Assembly: GCF_002811875.1 (NCBI RefSeq)
Contig: NZ_NPDZ01000002.1
Span: 248,001-312,000, forward strand
Length of the DNA stretch: 64,000 nt
Reading direction: 5' to 3'
Origin: Leptospira perolatii
GTDB taxonomy: Bacteria > Spirochaetota > Leptospiria > Leptospirales > Leptospiraceae
Shown here: in pieces, positions 27,425-35,592 of the stretch
How positions within the stretch are numbered: the first letter of the stretch is position 1
How the letters are laid out: the number at the start of each line of letters is the position of its first letter
Program-made: the position numbers and the translations under genes
Notes under the pieces: generated by a model
Seen by the model: only the letters and a program-made list of their open reading frames with translations
Told to the model about the DNA's origin: nothing
The model's database searches: none

Positions 27425-28129
27425 ATGGCGTCTGCTTTAGCCTACGATCCACAAATCAATTTTTCTCAATTTCCGCTTCATCGATACAGAATATCCGCAG
27501 ATTCCCGCGATATTGGCTCCTTTTTAAATAAAAGAACCGGGCCAAATCGAAGTCGAAGATTTCCAAAGAAAAGCCTGCTGTTTACCTCGGAAGCGAACGC
27601 AGACGGCTTTTTCTGGATCAAGGAAGGGACTGTTCGCACCTATATCGATTCTCCTAGCGGCCTTAAGCAACAGACTTTAAAAATCTATCCGAAGGGGACC
27701 TGTGTCGGGATTAGAGATGCGCTCTTTGGTGAGAGCTACAATAAGAACGCAGAATGCCTAGAAGATACCGAGGTAATTTTTGTCGGAAAAGAAGAGGCTG
27801 AGAACCTCTTAAACGATGATATGTTCCGTGATTGTATTATCAAGTATATCACTAGCGAGAGTAGAGAGGCTGAGAACCGAATCTATTCCATGGGGACCAA
27901 GCAAGTTCATTCTAAGTTGGCAGAAATCTTGCTCTCTTTGCAAGAGGCTTACGGACCTGAAATTAATCTTAAGTTTAGTAGAGAAGTGATGGCATCCATT
28001 GTTGGCGCGAAAACCGAAACAGTAGTCAGAGCGCTTACCGATTTGAAGGAAAAAGGATGGATTAATGTGGAGAAAAACATTATCCGCATCAATGACATTT
28101 CCGCCTTAGAACGATTAGTCGAGGTTTAA
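27425..28129 (+). CDS. Crp/Fnr-family transcriptional regulator
   Basis: The 234-residue protein has a cyclic-nucleotide-binding-like beta-roll (~50-140), a long dimerisation helix and a C-terminal winged helix (~180-225) whose recognition segment is GAKTETVVRALTDLKEKG. The E--VR pattern aligns with E--SR in FNR and E--GR in CRP, so recognition of a TTGAT-like or TGTGA-like half-site is plausible. The N-terminal cysteines that bind the FNR [4Fe-4S] cluster are absent, so it would not sense oxygen the FNR way. It lies near the cbb3 locus and is the only Crp/Fnr protein in the window, making it a candidate for the boxes at 17145 and 37126. Confidence 0.88.
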   Translation: MASALAYDPQINFSQFPLHRYRISADSRDIGSFLNKRTGPNRSRRFPKKSLLFTSEANADGFFWIKEGTVRTYIDSPSGLKQQTLKIYPKGTCVGIRDALFGESYNKNAECLEDTEVIFVGKEEAENLLNDDMFRDCIIKYITSESREAENRIYSMGTKQVHSKLAEILLSLQEAYGPEINLKFSREVMASIVGAKTETVVRALTDLKEKGWINVEKNIIRINDISALERLVEV

Positions 28130-28148
28130 TAATCGGAGAGAAGACAAA

Positions 28149-28829
28149 GTGGAAAGACACAACGTAGCAATGGTTGAGGATCAGGAAGGGAAAATATCGA
28201 TTCCCGTTAATTACGTCAGTATTAAGGGAAATCTAACCGTTCCCAAGAATTCCAATCAATTGGTAATCCTGATTGAAGGAAATGATGATAAGTTCGGAAG
28301 GGAACCCAAGGTAAACGTAGTAGCCTTGAAAAAAAGACTTACTTCCAAATCCGTAGCTTCGCTTGTGCTAGAAAGTTTGTTATCCGAAGACGAAAGATCC
28401 ATCGCCTTCAATCATTTGGACTTGACGTTGCTTTCGAATCGTTTGATCACGATTACGAATTGGATCAGAAAAAATCCGAAATTTTCCAATCTAAAAATCA
28501 TTTATTGTACTACCTTTAACGGAATAAGACCTGTTCTGTTAGCTGCAAAGAGATCGTTTACGAAAGTAGACGGTATTGTCGCAATATCAGGGAATTATAA
28601 AGAAATAGATCCGAAAGATTGGCAGCACGAATTTAAAATTCCAGTGTTAGTATTGTATGGAGAGTTAGATTCTACGGATCAAAAATTTCCAGATAGGGAA
28701 TTTTTCCTGAAATTCGGTCATCCTAAGAGCGACCAGGTAATCATCAAATCTTCTTCGAATCGGTTTACCGATTCTGACAAATGGGATCTCGCACTGGACT
28801 CGATTTGCCTTTGGCTGGGTACGCTCTAA
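28149..28829 (+). CDS. alpha/beta-hydrolase-fold protein lacking catalytic residues (dienelactone-hydrolase-like)
   Basis: Over its length this 226-residue protein follows the dienelactone-hydrolase-like alpha/beta fold (VSIKGNLTVPKNS..., the LDLTLLSNRLITITNWI helix, KIPVLVLYGELD). By memory-based comparison, the nucleophile elbow expected as GxSxG reads CTTFNG, the oxyanion His-Gly reads EG, and the C-terminal His region reads SSNRFTD; only the Asp remains. It therefore looks like a pseudo-enzyme. It starts with GTG 19 bp after the Crp/Fnr gene and is probably co-transcribed, so a binding or regulatory role is possible. Confidence 0.6.
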   Translation: MERHNVAMVEDQEGKISIPVNYVSIKGNLTVPKNSNQLVILIEGNDDKFGREPKVNVVALKKRLTSKSVASLVLESLLSEDERSIAFNHLDLTLLSNRLITITNWIRKNPKFSNLKIIYCTTFNGIRPVLLAAKRSFTKVDGIVAISGNYKEIDPKDWQHEFKIPVLVLYGELDSTDQKFPDREFFLKFGHPKSDQVIIKSSSNRFTDSDKWDLALDSICLWLGTL

Positions 28830-28874
28830 CCGATTCGTAAAGTGTGCCTAGCTCTGGATCGACTACATCTTCGC

Positions 28875-29717
28875 TTAATGGTGGTGATTATGATGACTGG
28901 TCGATTTTTCCTCATTAGAAAGTTCTTCTTTAGTCTGCTCGGTGTTGGAGCGGTTTGGCGCACCGACTTCTTCTGAATACGAGTGAGAGTGGCTGCCTGA
29001 ATGATCATGTGTATCTGTGTGCGTATGAGAAAAGCGAACTAAAACGGTTCCCAATCCAATAATAACAATTGCAAGTCCTACTAGCTTGATAGACTTATTT
29101 CCGATTGCAGAAGCTATGCGATGAAATCCGAAGCCAATTCCGAAAAGCAATGGAAATGTTCCGAGAAAAAAGAAGCTCATTGTAAGTGCACCCAATACAG
29201 GCGAGCCGGTAGCAAAGGACAGAGCATAAGCAGGATATAATACTCCGCAAGGTAGGAGTGCGGTTAGAATACCGAAAGTAAAAGCTAAGGAATAGACTCG
29301 ATTGGTTTTGCCCTGATTTTCTCGGATCTTTTCGAGCAAAGGTCTGCCTAGCTTTCCGATCCACTTGGAAAAGAATTTGACGGATTCCGGTGACTTCCCC
29401 CAGAAAATCAGAGAGAATCCTAGGAATAGAATAAATGCGACTGAGATCCATGCAGCTCCCTCTTGGATCCAGGAAAGTTGCGAAAAAGCAAGGTTCGTAC
29501 CTTTTCCAAAAAAACCGAGCAGCACTCCTACCAAAGAATAAGAAGCGAATCTTCCAAGATTATAGGATAGTTGCAAAAACGTAACCTTCGATTGGGAACT
29601 TTTTCCTGCATACAAGGAGAGAGTACCTGCAAAAGGTCCACACATGCCTGCACAGTGGATGGATCCGGCAAGTCCTTGTACAAGTGCGATGCCGATAATT
29701 GAAAAGCCAAGTTCCAT
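28875..29717 (-). CDS. TauE/SafE-like (UreH-domain) membrane protein with His-rich tail
   Basis: Six or so helices in 280 residues, starting with GLAGSIHCAGMCGPFAG, a Cys/His-containing motif typical of the UreH-domain proteins often found at the end of cbb3 loci. The C-terminus (~residues 225-280) is very rich in His (HTHTDTHDHSGSHSHS; HHNHHH), a probable metal-binding tail. It follows ccoS by 4 bp and is the last gene of the cco operon. A role in copper or other metal supply to the oxidase is inferred from this context and tail. Confidence 0.8.
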   Translation of the reverse strand: MELGFSIIGIALVQGLAGSIHCAGMCGPFAGTLSLYAGKSSQSKVTFLQLSYNLGRFASYSLVGVLLGFFGKGTNLAFSQLSWIQEGAAWISVAFILFLGFSLIFWGKSPESVKFFSKWIGKLGRPLLEKIRENQGKTNRVYSLAFTFGILTALLPCGVLYPAYALSFATGSPVLGALTMSFFFLGTFPLLFGIGFGFHRIASAIGNKSIKLVGLAIVIIGLGTVLVRFSHTHTDTHDHSGSHSHSYSEEVGAPNRSNTEQTKEELSNEEKSTSHHNHHH

Positions 29718-29721
29718 TCAA

Positions 29722-29883
29722 TTACTCTTTATTTCGAGGCTCAAGTTCGTCATCGAATAACATTCTATATTTCGGGCCTTCTACGTCGTCATACTGTCCG
29801 GATTTGTAATTCCAGATGAATATAAAGAAAGCTGCTACCGAGATTACTAATGCGATCGGAATCGTTAAGTAAAGTGCGTTCAT
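29722..29883 (-). CDS. ccoS: cbb3 oxidase maturation protein CcoS
   Basis: This 53-residue gene has one membrane helix (LTIPIALVISVAAFFIFIW) followed by KSGQYDDVEGPKYRML, the conserved CcoS signature (G-Q-[FY]-D-D-x-E-G-P). Its ATG overlaps the stop of ccoI (ATGA). CcoS is needed to bring heme and copper into the oxidase. Confidence 0.9.
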   Translation of the reverse strand: MNALYLTIPIALVISVAAFFIFIWNYKSGQYDDVEGPKYRMLFDDELEPRNKE

Positions 29884-32312
29884 CGTTTAACCCTCCTTGT
29901 TAATAGTGCGGAATTCAGAACTACGGATAGCGAGCTCGCCGTCATAAACCCTGCGCAGATTACCGGAAGCATAAATCCGAATGCTGCAATGGGTATCATA
30001 ACCGAGTTATAAATTAACGAAACTATAATGTTTTGTAGGATGACTCTTTTTGTTGCTTTTGCTATTTTTAGTCCTTTCGGAAGAGATTCTAGTTTATTGC
30101 TTACCAATATCATGTCGGATTTATCTAAAGATAAGTCTGAGCCTACTCCCATGGAGATTCCGAGATTCGCTTGCGCAATGCAGAGAGAGTCGTTGATTCC
30201 ATCCCCGACCACTACTACGGTCTCTCCCGAAGATTGCGCTTCCAAGATTCTCTTTTTCTTTTCTTCCGGTAAAAGATTTCCTTTAAATTCAGAAATGCCG
30301 AGTTCTCTGGCTACAAGTTCCACCTTATCCTTGTTATCTCCGGACAGAATTTCGAGTTTCACTCCGTCCTTTTGTAATTCTGAAATGCTCTTTTTTGCGT
30401 CAGTTCTTAGCAGATCGGAAAATTTCCAGGCGGCCAGAGCAGTTTTATTTTTACTCAGATAGATCCATCCGTCGTTTTCGGAATCGATGTCTGTAGCGAA
30501 GGACTTGGAGCCGACTCTGTACAGAGCTCCGTTTTTTCCCTCTATTCCAAATCCTGGCAGTTCTTTGATATCGTGCAGAGAAGGGACTTCACTTTTGAGA
30601 ACGCTAGAATCGGTTTCTTTAAATCCTTGCAATTCTGAAATCGCTTTAACAAAAGACTTTGCGATAGGGTGAGAAGAATTTCTTTCTAAAGAACATGCAA
30701 TTTCTCTAAAGTTCTGAGAAGTTTCGGGATAAATCACTCTTTCTTCGGAGAGTTGCAGTTGTCCCACTGTCAGTGTTCCGGTCTTGTCGAAAATGATTCG
30801 ATCCGCTTTCGCCAAGATTTCGGTGGATTCTGGGTTTTTCACCAGAATCCCTTCTTTAGATTGCATCAAATGGCTGACCACAAGTGCCGCCGGGACGCTC
30901 AATCCTAATGCGCAAGGACAAGCGACGATCAGTACACTAATCGTGTTTAAGATTGCAGCTTCGGCTCCAGAATGATTCCACCAATAGAAAAATGTAATTG
31001 AGGCGACTAACAAAACGACTTTGACGAAATAAGAGGACAGCTTGTCGGTTGTTCTTTGAACTTTTGGTTTGGTTAATAAGGAATTTTCCAAAAGCCTACT
31101 CATTTGTGTGAGGCTGCTCTCGAGCACGCTACCGGAAGCTGAAATTTGCACAGTACTGGATAGAGAAACGGAGCCTGCGCGAACTATATCTCCTGCTAGC
31201 TTATGAATCGGATTGCTCTCTCCGGTCAGGACTGATTCGTCAAAATAAGCGTTCTGTGAATTTAGGATCCCGTCGATTGGAACTCTCGTGCCATTTTGCA
31301 ACAAAAGCCGGTCGCCTTTTGTGATAGAAGACGACGGAATTTTCTCCCAAGCGCCGTTTCTCTCGGCTTCCAGTTCCTCCGGAATGAGAGAAAGCAATTC
31401 TCCGACTTTTGCACTCGCTTTGAATCGAATGTTTGCTTCTAAATATTTTCCTAATAAAATAAAAAAGTAAATCGTGCAGACAGAGTCGAAATAAACTTCT
31501 CCTCGATCCGTAATCGTAACATAGACGCTATAAAAATAGGCGAATCCAACACCTAAAAAAAGAAGTGTATCCATGGATAGAATCCTGTGTTTCCAGGATT
31601 CGAGAGCACCTTTCCAAAAAGGATAACCAGAATAAATGAAAACCGGAGTGGCAAATATCCAGGAAACGTAATGGAGGAGCTTTTTGAAATTGAAATCGAT
31701 TCCCTGGAAGTATCCAGCATAAAGTGCGGCCGAAAAAAGCATGATATTCCCCCAGCAAAAGGCTGCGACAACCGTGCGCAGTAGTAGGTCCTTGTAAGGT
31801 TTTTCGACTTTTGACTCTGCTTTGGAATACGAATAGAGATTCGGAGAATAGCCTAGCTTTTGAATGATTTGAAAGATAGCACTTAGATGGACTTCCTTCG
31901 GATCAAAATCCACTTTCAATCTTCCGGTTCCGAAATTAATTCTAGCTTCCTGGACTCCCTTGGACTGGTTTAGTACTTTTTCGATCAACCAGGTGCAAGC
32001 GGAACAATGGATTCCGCCAACGCTGATTAAAACAGATTTTCCGCCGTTAGGGAGTTCTTGCGCGTACTCCTGCATTACGGTTTCTGAATTTAGATTCAGA
32101 TATTCTTCATTGGAACGGGAGACTGGTTCGAGCACCTGAGTTCCACGAATAGAGTAGAATTGAGTAAGTCCGCTCTCCAGCAGCAAAGAAGACAGTTCCG
32201 CGCAACCATTACAGCAGAAATTTTTCTCAGAACCTTTGATTACTCTAACGATTGATTCTGATTCTATTTCTGAATTGCAATGAAAGCAGATTGTCTGAGT
32301 AGGAGCATTCAC
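29880..32312 (-). CDS. ccoI: copper-transporting P1B-type ATPase CcoI
   Basis: The start is GTG 32312, overlapping the ccoH stop as GTGA; the open frame extends to 32384 but that part is inside ccoH. The 810-residue protein has an N-terminal Cys-rich region (CFHCNSE, NFCCNGC), a heavy-metal domain with GGIHCSACTWLIEK, eight helices, the actuator motif VLTGES, the ion site ACPCALG, the phosphorylation site DKTGTLT and VVGDGINDS. CcoI exports or inserts copper for assembly of the cbb3 CuB centre. Confidence 0.95.
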   Translation of the reverse strand: MNAPTQTICFHCNSEIESESIVRVIKGSEKNFCCNGCAELSSLLLESGLTQFYSIRGTQVLEPVSRSNEEYLNLNSETVMQEYAQELPNGGKSVLISVGGIHCSACTWLIEKVLNQSKGVQEARINFGTGRLKVDFDPKEVHLSAIFQIIQKLGYSPNLYSYSKAESKVEKPYKDLLLRTVVAAFCWGNIMLFSAALYAGYFQGIDFNFKKLLHYVSWIFATPVFIYSGYPFWKGALESWKHRILSMDTLLFLGVGFAYFYSVYVTITDRGEVYFDSVCTIYFFILLGKYLEANIRFKASAKVGELLSLIPEELEAERNGAWEKIPSSSITKGDRLLLQNGTRVPIDGILNSQNAYFDESVLTGESNPIHKLAGDIVRAGSVSLSSTVQISASGSVLESSLTQMSRLLENSLLTKPKVQRTTDKLSSYFVKVVLLVASITFFYWWNHSGAEAAILNTISVLIVACPCALGLSVPAALVVSHLMQSKEGILVKNPESTEILAKADRIIFDKTGTLTVGQLQLSEERVIYPETSQNFREIACSLERNSSHPIAKSFVKAISELQGFKETDSSVLKSEVPSLHDIKELPGFGIEGKNGALYRVGSKSFATDIDSENDGWIYLSKNKTALAAWKFSDLLRTDAKKSISELQKDGVKLEILSGDNKDKVELVARELGISEFKGNLLPEEKKKRILEAQSSGETVVVVGDGINDSLCIAQANLGISMGVGSDLSLDKSDMILVSNKLESLPKGLKIAKATKRVILQNIIVSLIYNSVMIPIAAFGFMLPVICAGFMTASSLSVVLNSALLTRRVKR

Positions 32313-32803
32313 TGAACTACCTGTATGGTATATCCTTTTGCGTACATTCCTTCGGGCGTCTTTGCTGTAAGAGAAGCCTGCCAAACTCCGGTCATAGGAA
32401 TGTTAAGTTCCCCTTGGTAGATCCCTTTTTTCTTTTCGCTCAGTTGAACACTTTGATTGAATTTGTCTGTGGCGCTTCTCTCGATTTTGAGGGTGATATT
32501 CGCCTCGGACACAGGTTGTCCTAATTTTTCTAAGGAAATCGCAAAGTTCTGTTTTCCTTTTTTAAGCTCTAAAACTCCGGAGGAGAGTAGGGAAGAGTCG
32601 ATCTTAAAGGAGTAACCTTTCAGAATCATTTCCTTTTGTTCTGCGATTACGTTTTCGTAATTTAATCCTTTCTCATAATAATCCTTATCTATGGGACCGG
32701 TATGACCAGAAAGAGCAATCCTTACAGTAAAAAAGGTGGCTAAAAATAGTCCTAAAAATGCGAGTGTGATTAGTATAAAAGCTTTTTTTAAACTAGAATG
32801 CAT
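32309..32803 (-). CDS. ccoH: CcoH/FixH assembly protein
   Basis: A 164-residue membrane-anchored protein: one N-terminal helix, then GPIDKDYYEKGLNYE, the motif that marks the FixH/CcoH family, and a periplasmic beta-rich domain. It overlaps ccoG by 11 bp and ccoI by 4 bp. CcoH is involved in stable assembly of the cbb3 complex. Confidence 0.88.
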   Translation of the reverse strand: MHSSLKKAFILITLAFLGLFLATFFTVRIALSGHTGPIDKDYYEKGLNYENVIAEQKEMILKGYSFKIDSSLLSSGVLELKKGKQNFAISLEKLGQPVSEANITLKIERSATDKFNQSVQLSEKKKGIYQGELNIPMTGVWQASLTAKTPEGMYAKGYTIQVVQ

Positions 32804-34166
32804 TGGCGTACTCTCCTGATTTAGTCCTATATGCTTCTACGAGATGAATCGGAAGCAAAAAGGGCACAGTGTTTGTCTTTACAAAATTTGGGTCCTTGAT
32901 GTCTCTTACTAGAACCCGGATTTCGTGACTTCTTTTCGCTAAGTCTAACTCTCCGGCGTGTAATTCTATAATTAATCTGTAATGCTCGTTGGAATTTTCT
33001 GGTAGATTGATTGTGCCTTGCTCGGTTCCGCCTACTACGATCCGGAGTTCTCCTTTGAGATCGGTCTTCTCGACTTCTACTTTTAGGGTTCTACTTTCGA
33101 ATGTATAGTTCTGAATTTGCACTTCATAGAAATTTCTTACGGTTTTGTCCGGAAGAATCATTGGTTGGATATTTCTATCCGGTAGAATCGATAGATACAT
33201 CGGTACCCGATTCCAAAGTAATATGCTGAGCGCAGAAATGACTAGTAATAGTAAACCGCCGTAGGCGACTGTTCTAGGACGAATCCATTTTATCTTGGTG
33301 TTGTTTTCTAAAATCTGATTCTCTGACCAGTAACCGATTAAGGTTTTTTTACCTTCCTTAGCCATCTGGTGAGTACATGCATCGGAACATTTTCCGCAAG
33401 CAATACAGCCTACATTTGTTCCTTCCCTAATGTCGATTCCAGTGGGGCAAACGACTAGGCACATATTACACGCGGTGCAGTCCCCGATCTTGACGGTTCC
33501 TTTTCTTCTTGGCTCTCCTCTGCGGTAATTGTAAGTGATATTTACCGATTGCGAATCCATCATCACGGTCTGAAATCTTGCATAAGGACACGCATACTTA
33601 CAGAATTGTTCGCGAATAAATGCGATATCTACATACATCGCAAACGTGAAGAATCCAAGAAAGTACATCCAGTTTGAATCCTCGCCGATTTGAACCAAGC
33701 GCCGGATCCCGGAGATCATGAGATACGGATCTGCAAAGTAGGAGATCCACGCAAAGGAAGCAAGCATGCTTACGAAGATCCACGCTAGATGAACCAATCC
33801 GATTCCAAAAACGGATGCGTCCTTCTTGCCGTATTTTTTTCCTAATACGATCCTTCCGATTCCATCGAAAATATCGGTATAGATGGTTTGAGGACAGGCC
33901 CAGCCGCACCATACTCTTCCAATGAGGGTTGTAAAAAAGAAGAGAGAAAGTCCTAACCCAAGTAGGAGCAGGTGAAGAAAATACCCCTCTTGAGGTGTAA
34001 ATATGCTTCCAAGGAGAAAGAATTTTCGTTCCGGTATATCCAGCTGGATCAGGGGCAGTGAGCCCCATCTCAGCCAAGGAGTTCCAAAGAATAACAATAT
34101 TAGGAAAATCTGAACTATATTTCTTGCGGATCTAATTTTCCCGGAAATAGGTCGGGATACTATCAT
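32793..34166 (-). CDS. ccoG: CcoG (FixG/RdxA) polyferredoxin
   Basis: The 457-residue protein has five helices and cysteine motifs: WCGWACPQTIYTDIFDG, EQFCKYACPYARFQ, DCTACNMCLVVCPTGIDIR and GCIACGKCSDAC, the last two giving two [4Fe-4S] clusters. A C-terminal periplasmic domain (~350-457) is as usual in the family. CcoG is a copper reductase linked to cbb3 assembly. Its start lies 45 bp after the stop of ccoP. Confidence 0.93.
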   Translation of the reverse strand: MIVSRPISGKIRSARNIVQIFLILLFFGTPWLRWGSLPLIQLDIPERKFFLLGSIFTPQEGYFLHLLLLGLGLSLFFFTTLIGRVWCGWACPQTIYTDIFDGIGRIVLGKKYGKKDASVFGIGLVHLAWIFVSMLASFAWISYFADPYLMISGIRRLVQIGEDSNWMYFLGFFTFAMYVDIAFIREQFCKYACPYARFQTVMMDSQSVNITYNYRRGEPRRKGTVKIGDCTACNMCLVVCPTGIDIREGTNVGCIACGKCSDACTHQMAKEGKKTLIGYWSENQILENNTKIKWIRPRTVAYGGLLLLVISALSILLWNRVPMYLSILPDRNIQPMILPDKTVRNFYEVQIQNYTFESRTLKVEVEKTDLKGELRIVVGGTEQGTINLPENSNEHYRLIIELHAGELDLAKRSHEIRVLVRDIKDPNFVKTNTVPFLLPIHLVEAYRTKSGEYANAF

Positions 34167-34211
34167 ACTGTTACTCGATTGGCCTCTGCTCTTAAAATTT
34201 CCTTCGCATTA

Positions 34212-34745
34212 TTATTTGGTCGCTTTCAGATTTGGATTTCTGGAGGCTAACCATGCCATTACTTGATAAACTTTCTCTGAACCCAAAGAGTTTTCGTGTG
34301 GCGGCATTGGTCCTCGTCCTAACTTTGCTTTTTCAGGTCCGATTCCTTTCATTACTATTTCGTAAATTTCTTTATCGGTACTTCCGTGGATCCATTGCTT
34401 GTCCATAAGATTCGGACCAATTAGTCCTTCTCCGGCTGGACCATGGCAAGCTACGCAATAGGTCTGAAAGGTTTGCTGACCCGATGCGATTGCGGCAGCA
34501 TTTCCTCTTAATGGATTAGACCCATCGGTGCTTGCAATCGCTACGTTTCGATTTGGATATTGCTTCTCGTATTCCGTTAGTTGCTCGGAGAAAAAGTCCT
34601 CCGTACCCCAGACAGAATAGGCGTGAAAGTAGATGGTATATCCGATAGAAAAAACAATGCTCCCTAACCAAACATATTTCCACCATAAAGGGAGTGGATT
34701 ATCTGCTTGTTTGATTCCGTCAAATTCCTTGTTTGGATCGCTCAT
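34212..34745 (-). CDS. ccoP: CcoP-type subunit with only one c-heme
   Basis: The N-terminus (ADNPLPLWWKYVWLGSIVF) is the conserved membrane anchor of CcoP. There is a single CXXCH (CVACH) near residue 98 and the axial Met in GPMPPHE near 148. At 177 residues it is clearly shorter than the usual diheme CcoP (about 300), so one cytochrome c domain is missing. It lies 3 bp downstream of ccoQ. Confidence 0.85.
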   Translation of the reverse strand: MSDPNKEFDGIKQADNPLPLWWKYVWLGSIVFSIGYTIYFHAYSVWGTEDFFSEQLTEYEKQYPNRNVAIASTDGSNPLRGNAAAIASGQQTFQTYCVACHGPAGEGLIGPNLMDKQWIHGSTDKEIYEIVMKGIGPEKAKLGRGPMPPHENSLGSEKVYQVMAWLASRNPNLKATK

Positions 34746-34748
34746 TGA

Positions 34749-34895
34749 TTAATCTTCCTCCAGCATACGGTACTTAGGGTTTTCCATTCTTTCTTTGCGT
34801 TTGCGACTATAAACGTAAAAGGTGATAATTGTTATCGCCAATACTAGTAGAGGCAATCTAAGTGATTTATAGATTTGTAATGTATCTAGTTCCAT
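34749..34895 (-). CDS. ccoQ: CcoQ-like small membrane subunit
   Basis: A 48-residue gene between ccoO and ccoP with one helix (RLPLLVLAITIITFYVYS) and a charged C-terminus ending in ENPKYRMLEED. Position and size fit CcoQ. The end is strikingly like that of CcoS in this operon (GPKYRMLFDD). Confidence 0.8.
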   Translation of the reverse strand: MELDTLQIYKSLRLPLLVLAITIITFYVYSRKRKERMENPKYRMLEED

Positions 34896-34902
34896 TTTCT
34901 CC

Positions 34903-35592
34903 TCACTTTAAGGTCTTGGCCAATTCAGCGCTGTCTCGACCTAACTTGAGCAAGTATGCAATGAGTGCGTCTCCTTCTGTCTTGCCGCTGATTTCAGTCG
35001 TAGCTGACTGAATGTCTGCGTCAGAGTAGGGGACACCAATCGCTTTAAGAGCTTTCATTCTCGAAACTACGGATGATATTTTTAGTTCGGCTTCCTTTTC
35101 GAACAACCAAGGATAGCCCGGCATGATTGAACCGCTTGCAGTATCCCGAGGATTGATCAAATGGGTCTTATGCCATTCTGCAGAAGCTTGGATCTGGGAC
35201 TCGTGAGATAGATCCGGTCCGGTTCTCTTGGATCCCCAGAGAAAAGGATGATCGAATACGAACTCTCCAGCTTTTGAATATCCATCTCTGCCGAATGATT
35301 TTTGAGGATCGAATCTGTCGACTTCCCACTTAAAAGGTCTGATCATCTGCGTGTGGCAATTGTTGCAGCCTTCCTTTTGATAGACGTCCCGACCCGCGAG
35401 TTCCAGCGCAGAGTAAGGCTTTACACTCGAGATAGGTTCCGCTGTTTTAGAGAGAAAGAAAGGAGGAACAAGTTCGAAAATTCCTCCGATCAAGACTGCT
35501 ATTGTTGTGTAGAGAGTAAATTTTACTCCATTCTTTTCCCATTTTTCTGTAATTCCGGAAAACCAGTCTAGGGATTTATCAAACCAATTCAT
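34903..35592 (-). CDS. ccoO: cbb3 oxidase monoheme cytochrome c subunit CcoO
   Basis: The 229-residue protein has an N-terminal helix (~25-45), a heme motif with GCNNCHTQMIRPFKWE (CXXCH and the CcoO-specific MIRPF) and an axial Met in SIMPGYPWL. It passes electrons to the CcoN site. The start overlaps the ccoN stop by 4 bp. Confidence 0.95.
   Translation of the reverse strand: MNWFDKSLDWFSGITEKWEKNGVKFTLYTTIAVLIGGIFELVPPFFLSKTAEPISSVKPYSALELAGRDVYQKEGCNNCHTQMIRPFKWEVDRFDPQKSFGRDGYSKAGEFVFDHPFLWGSKRTGPDLSHESQIQASAEWHKTHLINPRDTASGSIMPGYPWLFEKEAELKISSVVSRMKALKAIGVPYSDADIQSATTEISGKTEGDALIAYLLKLGRDSAELAKTLK

Noticed and set aside
32313..32384. Upstream extension of CcoI to 32384
   Set aside because: It lies inside ccoH; the GTGA overlap at 32309-32312 is a better start.
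33598..34077. 159-codon ORF in another frame of ccoG
   Set aside because: The ccoG frame has the ferredoxin cysteines; this one is a shadow.
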